Shown: piece by piece, positions 32,166 through 41,109 of the stretch
Numbering within the stretch: position 1 is the stretch's first letter
How the letters are laid out: each line of letters begins with the position of its first letter
Assembly (NCBI GenBank): GCA_964344335.1
Contig: CAYFMW010000008.1
Coordinates: 1 to 45,284 of the forward strand
DNA length: 45,284 bases
Direction: 5' to 3'
From: RUG11894 sp964344335
Lineage (GTDB): Bacteria; Bacillota; Clostridia; Peptostreptococcales; Anaerovoracaceae
Notes under the pieces: generated by a model
The model's database searches: none
What the model was told of the DNA's origin: nothing
The model's input: the letters and a program-made list of their open reading frames with translations, nothing else
Translations under genes and position numbers: made by a program

Positions 32166-34164
32166 CGAAACCTCTGCGGTAAATATCAAGCTCCGCGTCG
32201 TTTGCGAGTATAAAATGCCCCGGCAGAATTTCCGTCCAACGAGGGGGGTTATCTTTATAGCTATGCATCCGGCTATCGTATGTCAGCAGCACTTTATCTC
32301 TTTCCACCTTCGGATCCGGATAAGGCACCGCCGAAAGTAGAGCTCTGGTGTAAGGATGCAAGGGATTTTCAAAGAGCTCTTCGCATGGAGCCAGCTCCAC
32401 CAAACGACCTTTGTTGATAACAGCTATCCTGTCGGATATGAAGCGCACCACGGAAAGATCGTGCGCTATGAACAGATAAGTGAGCTTTCTCTCCTTCTTT
32501 AATTTATTAAGCAGATTTATTACCTGCGCCCTTATCGATACATCCAGAGCCGATATCGGCTCGTCTGCAACGATGAAGCGGGGGTTCATTACAAGGCTTC
32601 TGGCAATCCCTACACGCTGCCGCTGACCTCCTGAAAATTCATGTGGAAATCGAGAAGAGAACTCTTTTGATAAGCCTACTTCCGTCATTATGTTGCCGAT
32701 TTTATTCAAGCGATCCTCTTCATCCTTGAAAAGATGATAATTGTAGAGTCCCTCTGAGATTATGTAATCAACCTTAGCTCGCTCATTGATAGAAGCCATG
32801 GGATCCTGAAATATCATCTGCATCTGAAGGCGCAGATCCTTCGAAGTCTTCCTGTCAAGTTTCCCCGTTATCTCGTCACCATTAAAGACTATGCTGCCGT
32901 CCACATTGCTTCTGTATATGCGCATTATCGCCCTGCCGATGGTGGTCTTACCTGAACCCGACTCGCCCACCAGCGAAAGGGTTTCGCCCTTGTAGACATC
33001 GAAACTGACATCATCAACAGCACGAAATTCCTTGCGCCCTAGCTTAAATTTTACGGTAAGATTGTTTACTTCTAAAAGTTTTTCCGCGTCGGAGTAATCG
33101 AATTCCTCCACCGCGACTTCACGCCGTCTATCCTCTTCCTCACCGGCTTCGAGCTTCTCCCGATATTCCTTTGCATAAGGATGAAGGAGCCAAGTCTTGG
33201 CTGTATGAGTGTCCGAAACCCGAAATATAGGAGGCTCCTCCTCGTAGTCGATCTCCATCGCATCGGGATTGCGCGGCGCAAATGCGTCTCCGCGAATTTC
33301 CTTGAAGAGATTAGGCGGCGTTCCTTTGATGGAATAGAGTTCCCTGCCTTTCACTCCCAACTGCGGCAACGATCTAAGCAATGCTTTGGTATAAGGATGT
33401 ACAGGAGTGTGAAAAATCTCATCCACGCTTCCCGTCTCTATAATCTGGCCCGCATACATTACACTGACCCTGTCGGCCACATTTGCGACAACTCCAAGAT
33501 CGTGAGTTATATATACAACCGTCATATTATAGTCGCGCTGTAGCTCTTTTATCAACTTGAGAATCTGGGCCTGAACAGTCACATCAAGCGCCGTCGTCGG
33601 TTCATCGCATATCAATATCTCGGGTTTGCAGGCTATAGCCGCTGCTATCACTACACGCTGTCTCATCCCTCCGGAGAATTCACCCGGATACTGCTTGTAT
33701 CGTGCTTCCGCATCGGTAATTCCTACTCGTTTCAAAATATTAATCGCTTCGCGCTTCGCTTCGTCATGTTCGGTGCCGAAATGCCAGGTGATGACCTCCG
33801 TTATTTGCTCGCCTATAGTGCGCACCGGGTTCAGAGAAGTCATCGGGTCCTGAAACACCATCGCAATCCTGCTTCCGCGCACCTTAAGCCATTCCTGCTC
33901 CGTAGTGAACTTCGTTAGATCCTCTCCGTGATAGAGTATCTTCCCGCCCGTGACCGCCCCGTTTTTATCGAGCATACCGATCCAGGATTTTGTGAAGACG
34001 CTCTTTCCGCAGCCGGATTCTCCTACAATTGCAAGGGTTTCACCGCTGTGCAAATCCATAGAAGCTCCACGAACCGCCGTAAGGACTCTGCCGCGCAAAT
34101 TAAATTTTACTTCCACATTTTTAGCTGAAAATATAGGTTCGGGCTTTATAATATTAGAATTCAT
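32158..34164 (-). CDS. Oligopeptide ABC transporter, fused OppD-OppF ATPases
   Basis: A 668-residue tandem ATPase carrying both nucleotide-binding subunits of an Opp/Dpp importer. Half one (about 10-330): Walker A GESGCGKS, signature FSGGMRQR, Walker B ILICDEPTTALDVT, and the OppD-type tail with FAPRNPDAM and PPIFRVSDTHTAKTWLL. Half two (about 365-655): GESGSGKT, FSGGQRQR, VADEPISALDVS, then NPLHPYTRALLSAVP, the OppF-type end. A charged linker of about 30 residues joins them. Usually these are two genes, although fusions are known. AGGAGG precedes ATG 34164, nine bases after oppC. The fusion fixes the ratio of the two ATPases at 1:1. Confidence 0.93.
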   Translation of the reverse strand: MNSNIIKPEPIFSAKNVEVKFNLRGRVLTAVRGASMDLHSGETLAIVGESGCGKSVFTKSWIGMLDKNGAVTGGKILYHGEDLTKFTTEQEWLKVRGSRIAMVFQDPMTSLNPVRTIGEQITEVITWHFGTEHDEAKREAINILKRVGITDAEARYKQYPGEFSGGMRQRVVIAAAIACKPEILICDEPTTALDVTVQAQILKLIKELQRDYNMTVVYITHDLGVVANVADRVSVMYAGQIIETGSVDEIFHTPVHPYTKALLRSLPQLGVKGRELYSIKGTPPNLFKEIRGDAFAPRNPDAMEIDYEEEPPIFRVSDTHTAKTWLLHPYAKEYREKLEAGEEEDRRREVAVEEFDYSDAEKLLEVNNLTVKFKLGRKEFRAVDDVSFDVYKGETLSLVGESGSGKTTIGRAIMRIYRSNVDGSIVFNGDEITGKLDRKTSKDLRLQMQMIFQDPMASINERAKVDYIISEGLYNYHLFKDEEDRLNKIGNIMTEVGLSKEFSSRFPHEFSGGQRQRVGIARSLVMNPRFIVADEPISALDVSIRAQVINLLNKLKKERKLTYLFIAHDLSVVRFISDRIAVINKGRLVELAPCEELFENPLHPYTRALLSAVPYPDPKVERDKVLLTYDSRMHSYKDNPPRWTEILPGHFILANDAELDIYRRGFDA

Positions 34165-34173
34165 TCCACCCTC

Positions 34174-35118
34174 CTATACATGATTGCGCGGATCCGATGC
34201 ATCCGCAAATTTATTACCGATAACATAAAAGGCTATGGTTATAAAACACAATATCGCAGTCGGCAAAAGCATCTGGTACGGGTGAAGCGTAAACGACTGC
34301 CTACCCTGATTTACTATATTCCCTAAAGTTATGGCATCCACCGGCAGACCCACTCCCACGAAGCCCATGAAAACTTCGGAACCAATGGAATAGGGGATGC
34401 ATAGCGCGGCCTCCATAATTATAAGGCTTACTATATGAGGAATTATATTTTTGAAGGCTATCCTGTGCATCGGGGTTCCAAGGCATATGGAAGCGATGTT
34501 ATATTCACTGTCCCTAATAGAGAGTATGCGATTTCTGAAGAACCTCGCCTCGACTATCCATCCCCTCGAAGCCATAGCAAAAAAGAGTGTCAAATAGCTG
34601 GTATTCATTATGTATGCGAGCAAGACCATATAAACCGTTGAAGGTATATTCGTTATTATGTTGTAGAGCTCCGTGAAAAAGGGATCTAGCTTCTTGTTGT
34701 AACCCCAAATCGCGCCGGCAATCGTTCCGAAACCGACATCCGAAAGCGCTACGGCAAAGCCCAAAAGGAAAGAGTTCCTTACGCCATACCATGCCCGCGC
34801 CCAAATATCTCGTCCCAGCGCATCTGTCCCGAACCAGTGCTCGCTGCTCGGTCTAAGGTTCCACTTCCTTGGATCTGTTACAACCGCTCGAGGATCGACC
34901 GTGGAGAATATAGGATAAAGAAGGCTCATCAAAATCACGGCAAAGATAGCGACCACGAGGAAAAGCACGGCCTTACTCTTGAAGAAGGTGCGCAATGTGG
35001 ATCTCCAATAGGAATAATTTGAAAATCCTATATCCTCACTCGCTATATTGTCATAGACCGCAGCCCTGAACTTGAGGGAATCGAGCCGGATGCTCAACTT
35101 GTCGTTACCGTCTCTCAT
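34174..35118 (-). CDS. oppC: Oligopeptide ABC transporter permease OppC
   Basis: A 314-residue permease. After a cytoplasmic N-terminus comes the first span (about 50-70), the OppC_N-type exported loop with HWFGTDALGRDIWAR, and a BPD_transp_1 domain with five further spans. The EAA-like coupling motif follows the pattern G-x-x-x-x-IAFKNIIPHI. With OppB it forms the membrane channel for peptides delivered by the lipoprotein OppA. GGAGAT precedes ATG 35118, four bases after oppB. Confidence 0.94.
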   Translation of the reverse strand: MRDGNDKLSIRLDSLKFRAAVYDNIASEDIGFSNYSYWRSTLRTFFKSKAVLFLVVAIFAVILMSLLYPIFSTVDPRAVVTDPRKWNLRPSSEHWFGTDALGRDIWARAWYGVRNSFLLGFAVALSDVGFGTIAGAIWGYNKKLDPFFTELYNIITNIPSTVYMVLLAYIMNTSYLTLFFAMASRGWIVEARFFRNRILSIRDSEYNIASICLGTPMHRIAFKNIIPHIVSLIIMEAALCIPYSIGSEVFMGFVGVGLPVDAITLGNIVNQGRQSFTLHPYQMLLPTAILCFITIAFYVIGNKFADASDPRNHV

Positions 35119-35122
35119 AGGC

Positions 35123-36061
35123 TTAATCTCCTTCCGTCAGTTTTATGCGCGGGTCGACGAAGGCGACGAGAAGATCACCTAAAAAGACCCCTAATACAGA
35201 CAGCAACGCATACATCAGGACTATCACCTGAACGAGATTGTTGTCCTGACTCTTAATCGCCGTAGTTAAAAGTCCTCCGGTTCCCGGAATCGCATAGAGC
35301 GTCTCGATGACAAGTGAGCCCGCTATTATGAATAAAAAATCGCTGGGTATGTAAATTATAAGCGGTATTGCCGCGTTTTTTAACACATGGCGCTTCAGGA
35401 CTTCCTTTTTGGGGAAGCCCTTTACCTGTGCAAATTTTGCATAATCTCTATTCTCCTCATCCACCATAAAGCGTCTCAACCAGAGGCCATAGTAAGCTAT
35501 GCTCCCAAGCGAAAGGCAAATTGTAGGCAAAATCCAAGAGGACGGTCGGTCTTCGTAATATACCAGCGGCAAGTTGAACCATTTGGAAACCCAGACCTGA
35601 ATAAAGAATAAGTATATCAGGCTCGGAACAGCGCGCACCATAAGTATGAACGCCGTCCCGAGTTTATCTCCGGCCCTGTCTTTGAATCTGGTCATAAAGA
35701 GCCCTAAAGCTACTCCGCACACTATCCCTATCATCATGCTCGCGAAGCCGAATTTTGCAGTTACAGGTATCTTTTCGCGCAACAAGGTAGCGATAGGAAC
35801 CTTAGGATAGACCGTAAGGCTCCTGCCGAGATCACCTTGAAATAGATTTTTTACGAAGCGGCCCAGCTGGACCAACGGGTGGTCCAGCAGGCCCTGATTT
35901 CTAAGATATACCATTCGTGTGGCTTCATCGGCTTCCTTTATCATCTCGGGCGGGAAATACCCGCTCAAAGGCATCAGGCGCAGCAGAAGGAAAACCGCCA
36001 CAAAAACGATGACTATCGTAATCAGGGATCTCAGGGCACGCTTCAGAATATATCTGCCCAT
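35123..36061 (-). CDS. oppB: Oligopeptide ABC transporter permease OppB
   Basis: A 312-residue permease with six spans. The N-terminal span (about 9-27) is followed by an exported loop containing GDLGRSLTVYPKVP, then the BPD_transp_1 domain with the coupling region KEVLKRHVLKNAAIPLI and the C-terminal phrase ETLYAIPGTGGLL. It partners OppC. AGGGAGAT precedes ATG 36061, eight bases after oppA. Confidence 0.94.
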   Translation of the reverse strand: MGRYILKRALRSLITIVIVFVAVFLLLRLMPLSGYFPPEMIKEADEATRMVYLRNQGLLDHPLVQLGRFVKNLFQGDLGRSLTVYPKVPIATLLREKIPVTAKFGFASMMIGIVCGVALGLFMTRFKDRAGDKLGTAFILMVRAVPSLIYLFFIQVWVSKWFNLPLVYYEDRPSSWILPTICLSLGSIAYYGLWLRRFMVDEENRDYAKFAQVKGFPKKEVLKRHVLKNAAIPLIIYIPSDFLFIIAGSLVIETLYAIPGTGGLLTTAIKSQDNNLVQVIVLMYALLSVLGVFLGDLLVAFVDPRIKLTEGD

Positions 36062-36069
36062 TTATCTCC

Positions 36070-38016
36070 CTAATGTGCTTTGAGTGCTTCAGCACGTTCA
36101 ATATCATACTGAGCGTCGAGTGCATTGAACTCGTCAATCGTAAGTGCAGAGTTCATAACCTTAAGTCCCTTATATTTTTCGTTACCGTAGAGCGTAAGCG
36201 GGCTCGTATAGGGTACCGAATAGCTCATATAGTAACCTCTGAGAGAGGATATGAAGGGAATAACATATCCATGGCTTACGAGATAGGCCTCGGCTTCCGC
36301 AAAATACTGCAGACGCTCCTCGAAAGTCTTGGCATTAAGTGCTTTATCGATGAGCTCGTCGTACTCGGGAACTTCGTACCAGCCCACATTTTCAGCACCG
36401 TCCGTCGTCATCCTTGTGAGTATTCCGGAAGGATCAGCATATCCCGTGGACAGAGAATCGAAGTAGATATCATAATTGAGCGGATCGGCTACCGTTCCAT
36501 AGGTCCAGCCGGAGAACGCCTCTATGTGGAAATCTATGTATTCTTCCCCTATGGAATTTTCGATCATAGCCTTTAGAAGCTCAGCCATGATTATTTCGTC
36601 TTCATCATCGGTTCCGACATAACATATAGTTACAGGCAGTTTGGCGTCGACATTAAAGGTGCAGACAGGTAGATAATCTACTTTACCCGCTTCGCAACCG
36701 ATGATGTTGCCGTCGGCATCGCATAGTTCTGCAACCGCCTTCTCCATGTACTCTCTGGCAAGTGCGGCATTGTTGAAATCGGTCTCCTTAATCGACTTGA
36801 GAGGTTCATAATCCGTATAGTCTTTTCCGTTGGAGTCGAAGATTGCGCCCTCGGCATTTATGGTGTTCCTGATTACACGCTTCGGGTTCACGGGCTCCCT
36901 GAGAGATGCGATAGCCTCTCTATCTATCGAGTACATCAGGGCCTTACGGAAGTTTTCGTTCTTAATGAAAGTGTTGAACTCGGGGTTCTCACTCTCAAAA
37001 GCGAGCCACAGGTAGTTCGTCGAGAAGTTGTGATCCGTCGGGATGAGCTTATTCTCCCACTCCGTACCCTGCAGCGAGATGTACTCCTCCGCTGCAACTC
37101 TCGTATAATCCGTCTCGCCTCTCTTGAACATCTCTAAAGAAGTCGTGTCGTCGGATATCATCTGATACTCTACTGTGGATATATTGACATTTTCCTTATC
37201 CCAATAATGGGGATTTGCCGTAAGCGTTATAGCCTTATCTCTCTGGAACTTCGAGATATAGTAAGCTCCGCAATACAGCATATGCTCGTTATCCACGCCG
37301 AAATCGTCTCCGAGCTCCATAGCATAATCGTATTCTATCGGCAAAAGGAGCATCGAGCTCTCAATCAAAGACAGGAAGTATGGCGCACTGTTATCCAGCC
37401 TGTATTCGACAGTGTATTCGTCCAGAGCAGTGACACCCACCATATCATCGAAGCGGGCGAAAGCTTCCTCTCTGGTAATATCCGTCTTATCTCCACAGTC
37501 TATATCATCCAGATCCCAATAATAATCATAGAGTCCCGTTATGAGATTTCTGACTACTCTCATCGAATACGCATCGTTAAGGGGGTCGGCGATATATCGG
37601 ATTCCATCAACAAAGTCTTCCGCCGTGACATCGTACTCTGTCTCGTTACCGTTATGATCCACCCACTTGACTCCTTCGCGAATCTTGAATGTCCAGACGG
37701 TCTGATCCTCATTAACTTCCCAGGACTCGGCAAGAGACGGACCATATACTCCGTACCTATCCGGCTCCACCAAACCGTCGATGCAGTTTGTCACTATCTC
37801 CCTGACGGTTGAGTAAGCCGTAGAGAAGTAGTTGAAGGACGAATAGGAACTGCTGAAGTATGTCTTATAGACATCTCTATATTCCTTGCCGGCAAGTACA
37901 TCCTCCTGAACATCGGGGGTAGGTACATCCGGCTGCTTTTTGTCCTCGACTTTACCGCATGCAGCGAAGGCAAATACCATAGCCAGCGCGATGAGGATTG
38001 CAATAAAACGCTTCAT
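36070..38016 (-). CDS. oppA: Oligopeptide-binding lipoprotein OppA
   Basis: A 648-residue solute-binding protein (SBP_bac_5 family). The signal peptide (K2-R3 then a hydrophobic run) ends in a lipobox AFAAC with the lipidated C20, followed by an acidic, proline-rich tether, so the protein is anchored on the outer face of the membrane. The mature part captures peptides and hands them to OppBC; GLVEPDRYGVYGPSLAESWEV and the WTFKIREGVKW region are typical. It is longer than many OppA proteins (about 540-600). AAGGAGG precedes ATG 38016. It leads the operon oppA-oppB-oppC-oppDF-membrane protein, with a promoter at 38089-38118. Confidence 0.94.
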   Translation of the reverse strand: MKRFIAILIALAMVFAFAACGKVEDKKQPDVPTPDVQEDVLAGKEYRDVYKTYFSSSYSSFNYFSTAYSTVREIVTNCIDGLVEPDRYGVYGPSLAESWEVNEDQTVWTFKIREGVKWVDHNGNETEYDVTAEDFVDGIRYIADPLNDAYSMRVVRNLITGLYDYYWDLDDIDCGDKTDITREEAFARFDDMVGVTALDEYTVEYRLDNSAPYFLSLIESSMLLLPIEYDYAMELGDDFGVDNEHMLYCGAYYISKFQRDKAITLTANPHYWDKENVNISTVEYQMISDDTTSLEMFKRGETDYTRVAAEEYISLQGTEWENKLIPTDHNFSTNYLWLAFESENPEFNTFIKNENFRKALMYSIDREAIASLREPVNPKRVIRNTINAEGAIFDSNGKDYTDYEPLKSIKETDFNNAALAREYMEKAVAELCDADGNIIGCEAGKVDYLPVCTFNVDAKLPVTICYVGTDDEDEIIMAELLKAMIENSIGEEYIDFHIEAFSGWTYGTVADPLNYDIYFDSLSTGYADPSGILTRMTTDGAENVGWYEVPEYDELIDKALNAKTFEERLQYFAEAEAYLVSHGYVIPFISSLRGYYMSYSVPYTSPLTLYGNEKYKGLKVMNSALTIDEFNALDAQYDIERAEALKAH

Positions 38017-38088
38017 ATAAATTCCTCCTTATTCACATCTTCGTTAACTCCGGTTGAGCTTTAGCAACTAAGGCGCTTGCTCACCGTA

Positions 38089-38118
38089 ATTATATAAGTC
38101 GCTTTTCCGCAAGGTCAA
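38089..38118 (-). promoter_or_regulatory. Promoter of the opp operon
   Basis: TTGACC (38113-38118) and TATAAT (38089-38094) on the minus strand, 18 bp apart, about 75 bases before the oppA ATG. Confidence 0.72.
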
Positions 38119-38152
38119 CGCACAGGGCCGTTCCTTAACGAAACTTTAACAC

Positions 38153-38164
38153 CTGCTTAAGCAG
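38153..38164. promoter_or_regulatory. Palindrome between the divergent opp and kinase promoters
   Basis: CTGCTTAAGCAG is a perfect 12-bp palindrome placed five bases upstream of the kinase -35 and 35 bases upstream of the opp -35. A regulator bound here could affect both promoters. Confidence 0.5.
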
Positions 38165-38169
38165 CTTTA

Positions 38170-38199
38170 TTGGTATGCGAAAGCTATTTTGTATATAAT
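38170..38199 (+). promoter_or_regulatory. Promoter of the KdpDE-like pair
   Basis: TTGGTA (38170-38175) and a perfect TATAAT (38194-38199) with an 18-bp spacer, only about 20 bases before the ATG at 38221, so the leader is very short yet still contains GAGGAGG. Confidence 0.6.
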
Positions 38200-38220
38200 A
38201 AATGAGGAGGCGAATAGTAA

Positions 38221-39717
38221 ATGTCGGATAAAAAGCGAAGCATATTTAAGACGCGACTGCGAAACATTTTAGCAGCGATGGCTACAGCCTTCGTAGCTAT
38301 GCTTCTTTCGCGCCACGCCTTTCCAAACCCAATATACGGCATCCCGATTATAGCCGCAATCTGCGCCTGGTCAGTGACCGTCGAACAAAACCCGCTTTAC
38401 CGCGCCGCGATGGTCTTCTTTGCTACCGGAGCTTTTTTAATTCCCTTCCTGCTCATAGGCGATGATAACATTACGCCTGCCTTCGCCCTCTATGCCATAG
38501 TATTATTTGAAGCCGGGACTGCCATATTTGGCAATATCTACAACAGAACCGATAAGGAGTTGAAAAGTACTCAGGCGGCCCTTTACAGCGAAAAATCCAT
38601 CTCGGATCTGAGCGGCGATTTGCTTACCGCATCGGACGGAAGCGCTCTTTACTCGCTTACTCTGCGTGCAATATACATGGTAACAGGCTGCCCTTGCATC
38701 ATATATACGAAGGATGAAGAAGATAGCTTCTCAGCTTACGCAAGCTATCCCGAAGGACTCCTTCTATACCCTGCGGAGGAAGCCTTGAATATATGTGCTA
38801 CGCAGGGCATAAAGACCGGAAAGGGAAGCCCGTTTTTCCCCGACTGCCCTCTCGCATTTTACCCGATAAAAGGTAAACACTCTATTTTAGCTGTATTTGC
38901 CATGCTTATAGGCGTCGATATGACTCTGGGCGATGCTCAGATACAAATGACGGAACACCTGCTCCTGAGAGCCGGTGTCGCTATGGAAAAGCTTAGTTTT
39001 ATTGAGAGAGAAAACAAAATAGTCATGGAAAAGGAACTCGAACGCATGCGCTCGGATTTCCTAAGATCAATTTCCCACGACCTGCGCACTCCATTGACTA
39101 TGATAATTGCTGCGAGCTCCACTCTGGAGCAGGAGAATGTTGACTTTGAAGCTAAGGAGAGCAAGGAGCTCGTTCACAATATACAGGAAGAGGCAAGCTG
39201 GCTTCTTCGCATGGTGGAAAATCTGCTGACCATTACCCGGGTGGGTTCAAGTGGTCCAAAACTCAACAAGAGTTGGGAAGCGGTCGAAGAAATAATTGCG
39301 GAAATATTGAAGCAATCTTCATCGAGATTTCCTCAAGCGAAGCTAAAGGTAAAAGGGCCTGACGATTTTATTTTGATACCGGTCGATCCTATACTTATAG
39401 TTCAGGTTCTGATGAACCTAATAGACAATGCCGTAAAATACGCGGGCACGGAATTTCCTATCGAAATAAATGTCTCGCAGTCTGAGGAATATGTGGAATT
39501 CAGCGTCAGGGACTATGGAAAAGGTTTGAGTGAAAGTGACCTCGCGCATCTATTTGAGCCCTCAATACATCCGGGAGGCGATTCAAGAAGGAGCATGGGT
39601 CTGGGACTCGCTATCTGCAAAAGCATAATCAGTTCTCATGGAGGCAAGATTTCCGGTGAAAACGCGGAGGGCGGAGGAGCCGTATTTAAAGTGAGCCTTC
39701 CCAAGGAGGATTTATGA
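38221..39717 (+). CDS. Sensor histidine kinase, KdpD-like C-terminal architecture
   Basis: A 498-residue kinase. Four spans (about 15-32, 39-55, 62-80 and 86-106) resemble the DUF4118 membrane module of KdpD. A GAF-like region (about 125-255), a coiled linker, HisKA with SISHDLRTPLT (H286), and an HATPase domain with NLIDNAVKYA, DYGKGL and GLGLAICKSI follow. The N-terminal KdpD and USP domains of true KdpD are absent, and no kdpABC genes are in the window, so a potassium role should not be assumed. GAGGAGG precedes ATG 38221. Its stop overlaps the regulator gene by four bases. It is divergent from the opp operon, a setting that makes peptide transport a possible target. Confidence 0.87.
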   Translation: MSDKKRSIFKTRLRNILAAMATAFVAMLLSRHAFPNPIYGIPIIAAICAWSVTVEQNPLYRAAMVFFATGAFLIPFLLIGDDNITPAFALYAIVLFEAGTAIFGNIYNRTDKELKSTQAALYSEKSISDLSGDLLTASDGSALYSLTLRAIYMVTGCPCIIYTKDEEDSFSAYASYPEGLLLYPAEEALNICATQGIKTGKGSPFFPDCPLAFYPIKGKHSILAVFAMLIGVDMTLGDAQIQMTEHLLLRAGVAMEKLSFIERENKIVMEKELERMRSDFLRSISHDLRTPLTMIIAASSTLEQENVDFEAKESKELVHNIQEEASWLLRMVENLLTITRVGSSGPKLNKSWEAVEEIIAEILKQSSSRFPQAKLKVKGPDDFILIPVDPILIVQVLMNLIDNAVKYAGTEFPIEINVSQSEEYVEFSVRDYGKGLSESDLAHLFEPSIHPGGDSRRSMGLGLAICKSIISSHGGKISGENAEGGGAVFKVSLPKEDL

Positions 39718-40409
39718 GTGATATTAAACATAAAGTTCTGATCGTTGAGGACGAAACTTATATTCTAAAAGTGCTGACGACACTACTTACCGCAAACGAC
39801 TACAAGGTTATAACGGCCGGTGACGCTGCAACTGCAAAAATCGCTTTGAATTCTCACCAGCCGGAAATTATACTCCTGGACCTCGGACTTCCCGACATGG
39901 ATGGTGCGGAATTGTTGAAAGAGATACGCAACATAAGCAAGATTCCGGTCATCGTAGTCAGTGCAAGAAATATGGAAAAGGATAAAATCCAAGCACTGGA
40001 TAACGGTGCAGACGACTATATAGAAAAGCCCTTCTCGGCACCGGAATTGCTCGCCCGCATGCGTGCCGCACTGAGACGAAATATGCCGGTAGTCGTAGAT
40101 CAGGACTCCTACAGCGTCGGAGGATTTCTCATCGATTTTTCAAAAAGAAGCGTCTATGTGGACGACGAACTCATAAAACTGACTCAGACAGAATACAAAA
40201 TAGTAGAACTAATCGCAAGGCATCCCGGCAAAGTCCTCACCTACGGCTACATCATCAACAATGTATGGGGCCCCTATGCCGATCAGGAAAACAATAGAAT
40301 CCTACGGGTAAACATGTCAAATATACGCCGGAAGATTGAAAAGGACAGCATGTCTCCGAGTTATATCCTCACGGATATCGGAGTCGGATATCGAATGGCG
40401 GAATTATAA
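39714..40409 (+). CDS. KdpE-like OmpR-family response regulator
   Basis: A 231-residue regulator: receiver with the acidic pair E12/D13, phospho-acceptor D56 (LLDLGLPDMDG), S in VVSARNME and K in IEKPFSAPELL; then a winged-helix domain with LTQTEYKIVELIARHPGKV and the recognition region ILRVNMSNIRRKIE. It overlaps the kinase gene in the ATGA manner, so the two are made together. Target genes are not shown; the divergent opp operon and its own promoter are the nearest candidates. Confidence 0.93.
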   Translation: MSDIKHKVLIVEDETYILKVLTTLLTANDYKVITAGDAATAKIALNSHQPEIILLDLGLPDMDGAELLKEIRNISKIPVIVVSARNMEKDKIQALDNGADDYIEKPFSAPELLARMRAALRRNMPVVVDQDSYSVGGFLIDFSKRSVYVDDELIKLTQTEYKIVELIARHPGKVLTYGYIINNVWGPYADQENNRILRVNMSNIRRKIEKDSMSPSYILTDIGVGYRMAEL

Positions 40410-40459
40410 AAGCCCCTAAAATATCAGTTTGCCTTTCACTTTTGCGCCCGTATTTTTCC

Positions 40460-40488
40460 TTGAACACTCCTATTTATTGTTGTAGAAT
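40460..40488 (+). promoter_or_regulatory. Promoter of the bactofilin gene
   Basis: TTGAAC (40460-40465) and TAGAAT (40483-40488) with a 17-bp spacer, about 43 bases before the ATG. It gives the bactofilin gene its own start after the two-component pair. Confidence 0.75.
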
Positions 40489-40531
40489 AGTTATGGTAAT
40501 TCGATAAGACATCCGGGGAGGGGAGCGAATA

Positions 40532-41005
40532 ATGTTTGATTTTATGAGGAAGAAGGAAACTTACACTGTTCCGGTCGTCGAGGAGCCCGTCGCTCCCGAG
40601 CCTGAAATTCCTGTGCCTGATACACCCCGCACGCTTATAGGTGCCGAAGTAAAGTTCACGGGAAATATCGAAGCGACAGAGGATCTTGAGGTCAGGGGCA
40701 GCATAACCGGAAACATAAAATCCACAAACAAGGTGACCATACAAGCGGGCGGAAATGTCAAGGGAAATATAACGGCACACACCCTTATTATAAAAGGAAA
40801 GACCGAGGGGGTTCATCGCATCGAGGAGCTTTGCAAAATCACCTCCAGCGGCTGCCACCACGGCGAGCTTTATGTTTCGACTCTGGTTACGGAAGACGGG
40901 TCCGAGTTCGAGGGAACTCTTCACCTCAAGAAGAAGGTTATATCCTTCGCTTCACCCGCTCGCGAGCCGAAAGCCCAAGCCGAGGAAGACAGCTCGGCAC
41001 TGTAG
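40532..41005 (+). CDS. Bactofilin (polymer-forming cytoskeletal protein)
   Basis: A 157-residue protein with a short proline- and glutamate-rich N-terminal tail and a central bactofilin beta-helix (about 33-135) of glycine-spaced repeats such as KFTGNIEATEDLEVRGSITG. Bactofilins polymerise into filaments or sheets without nucleotides and help position cell-wall enzymes or shape the cell. There is no transmembrane helix; membrane contact would be through the N-terminal tail (MFDFMRKK). A GGGGAGGGG stretch precedes ATG 40532. It is monocistronic, with a terminator 43 bases after the stop. No M23 peptidase gene, a frequent partner, is next to it. Confidence 0.9.
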   Translation: MFDFMRKKETYTVPVVEEPVAPEPEIPVPDTPRTLIGAEVKFTGNIEATEDLEVRGSITGNIKSTNKVTIQAGGNVKGNITAHTLIIKGKTEGVHRIEELCKITSSGCHHGELYVSTLVTEDGSEFEGTLHLKKKVISFASPAREPKAQAEEDSSAL

Positions 41006-41047
41006 AAAAACGCTTTGTTCGCAAACTTTGCATTTTATTGATTCTTC

Positions 41048-41080
41048 AAAAGGACGGCCGCAGTGCCGTCCTTTCGTATT
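41048..41080. terminator. Bidirectional terminator between bactofilin and YdcF genes
   Basis: AGGACGG (41051-41057) pairs with CCGTCCT (41066-41072), with an A-run to the left and TTTCGTATTT to the right. It serves both convergent genes. Confidence 0.85.
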
Positions 41081-41109
41081 TAAGCTAAAAACTGTCTGGC
41101 TGCCTTCCT

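Noticed and set aside
38221..40409. Calling the two-component pair KdpD and KdpE
   Set aside because: The kinase lacks the KdpD and USP N-terminal domains and there are no kdpABC genes here, so only 'KdpDE-like' is supported.
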